Position numbers and translations under genes: made by a program. Of a DNA stretch of 7,723 nt, positions 6,952-7,723 are shown one piece after another. Source of the DNA: an uncultured Sphingomonadaceae bacterium (lineage in GTDB: Bacteria; Pseudomonadota; Alphaproteobacteria; Sphingomonadales; Sphingomonadaceae); contig CAMLKX010000087.1 in the NCBI GenBank assembly GCA_946480515.1, forward strand, positions 1 to 7,723. Direction: 5' to 3'. How positions within the stretch are numbered: position 1 is the stretch's first letter; every line of letters starts with the position of its first letter. Below the pieces are notes generated by a model, which did not search any database, was not told the origin of the DNA, and saw only the letters and a program-made list of their open reading frames with translations.

Positions 6952-7723
6952 ATGAGCACGGCTGGACAGGAAGAAACTTTTTCAGACATCCGCGAAGGGA
7001 TTCGCCGACTCTGCTCCCGCTTTCCTGGCCCCTATTGGCAGGAACTGGATGCTGAACGGCGCTACCCGACCGAATTCGTGACAGCCCTGGTTCCGGAAGA
7101 ATATGGCGGCTCCGGGCTTGGCCTGGCTGCTGCGACGGCCGTGCTTGAGGAAGTGCATCGCTCGGGCTGTAACGGCGGCGCCGCGCATGCGCAGATGTAC
7201 ACGATGGGCACCGTCCTCCGCCACGGGTCGGCGGAGCAGAAGGCGCGCTACCTGCCCAAGATCGCATCGGGCGAGCTGCGGCTTCAGGCGTTCGGCGTGA
7301 CGGAGCCGACCAGCGGCACCGACACGACCCGCATCAGCACCTTCGCGCGGCGCGACGGCGACGGTTATGTCGTCAACGGGCAGAAGATCTGGATCAGCCG
7401 GGCTGAACATAGCGACCTGATGGTCCTTCTTGTGCGCACCACGCCGCGGGAGGAATGTGCCAAGCCCACGGACGGCATTAGCGTCCTGCTGGTCGATATG
7501 CGCGATGCAGTGGGTAATGGCCTAACCATCCGGCCAATCCGCACCATGCTGAACCACGCGACGACAGAGCTGTTCTTTGACGACCTGCGGGTCCCAACCG
7601 AAAATCTAATCGGCGAAGAGGGGAAGGGCTTTCGCTACATCCTGTCGGGCATGAACGCGGAACGCATCCTGATCGCGTCGGAATGTATCGGCGACGCGCG
7701 CTTCTTCATCGATCGCGCCAGCG
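6952..7723 (+). CDS. Acyl-CoA dehydrogenase, C-terminus cut by the window edge
   Basis: The first 257 residues of an FAD-dependent acyl-CoA dehydrogenase, which introduces a double bond between the alpha and beta carbons of an acyl-CoA and passes electrons to electron-transfer flavoprotein. After a helical N-terminal part come PEEYGGSGLGL, then YLPKIASGELRLQAFGVTEPTSGTD, the flavin and substrate signature (F114 to D124). NGQKIWISRAEHSDL follows (W147, H153), then the beta-domain strands and ATTELFFDDLRVPTENLIGEEGKGF leading into the C-terminal helical domain. The catalytic glutamate region is beyond the edge. Compared with the family pattern I remember, the segment EFVTALVPEEYGG seems to lack some 9-11 residues (the 'EAGWL' helix end). 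The ATG at 6952 has only a weak GGGG/TGGAA site. A hairpin and 87 bases separate it from the monooxygenase gene, with which it is probably co-transcribed. The acyl substrate is unknown. Confidence 0.93.
   Translation, partial: MSTAGQEETFSDIREGIRRLCSRFPGPYWQELDAERRYPTEFVTALVPEEYGGSGLGLAAATAVLEEVHRSGCNGGAAHAQMYTMGTVLRHGSAEQKARYLPKIASGELRLQAFGVTEPTSGTDTTRISTFARRDGDGYVVNGQKIWISRAEHSDLMVLLVRTTPREECAKPTDGISVLLVDMRDAVGNGLTIRPIRTMLNHATTELFFDDLRVPTENLIGEEGKGFRYILSGMNAERILIASECIGDARFFIDRAS

Overview
The window is a GC-rich stretch of bacterial chromosome or plasmid with the codon habits and gene content of an alphaproteobacterium. The mixture of a long Baeyer-Villiger monooxygenase, an acyl-CoA dehydrogenase, an MmgE/PrpD protein, VOC proteins and short-chain dehydrogenases is typical of catabolic gene neighbourhoods in sphingomonads (Sphingobium, Novosphingobium, Sphingomonas). 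The genus is an inference from style and content; there is no marker gene here. No tRNA, rRNA, CRISPR array, transposase or integrase was seen, and every gap between genes is shorter than 300 bases.

Layout from left to right. (1) Positions 1-638, minus strand: the N-terminal 212 residues of a Rossmann-fold NAD(P)-dependent epimerase/dehydratase-like protein whose C-terminus lies outside the window. (2) A 157-base divergent gap. (3) Positions 796-2441, plus strand: a two-gene unit with a classical short-chain dehydrogenase and a TIM-barrel sugar phosphate isomerase/epimerase-like protein; the second gene most likely starts at a TTG behind a strong Shine-Dalgarno sequence. (4) Positions 2476-3882, minus strand: an MmgE/PrpD-family protein, convergent with the previous unit. 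(5) A 264-base divergent gap with an unusual concentration of inverted and direct repeats. (6) Positions 4147 to the right edge, plus strand: two tandem paralogous VOC proteins, a 594-residue Baeyer-Villiger monooxygenase and the N-terminal 257 residues of an acyl-CoA dehydrogenase, all in one direction.

Working together (inference): an alcohol could be oxidised to a ketone by the short-chain dehydrogenase, oxygen inserted next to the carbonyl by the monooxygenase to give an ester or lactone, and the resulting acid, once activated to a CoA thioester, dehydrogenated by the acyl-CoA dehydrogenase. The MmgE/PrpD, TIM-barrel and VOC proteins would supply hydration or decarboxylation, isomerisation and further rearrangement steps. 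This fits breakdown of a cyclic or steroid/terpenoid-like ketone, but no gene here fixes the substrate, and no CoA ligase or lactone hydrolase is visible.

The most notable points are VOC proteins that lack both canonical histidine metal ligands, an apparent in-frame deletion near the N-terminus of the acyl-CoA dehydrogenase, and structured leaders or spacers before VOC gene 1, the monooxygenase and the acyl-CoA dehydrogenase that could regulate the plus-strand unit.
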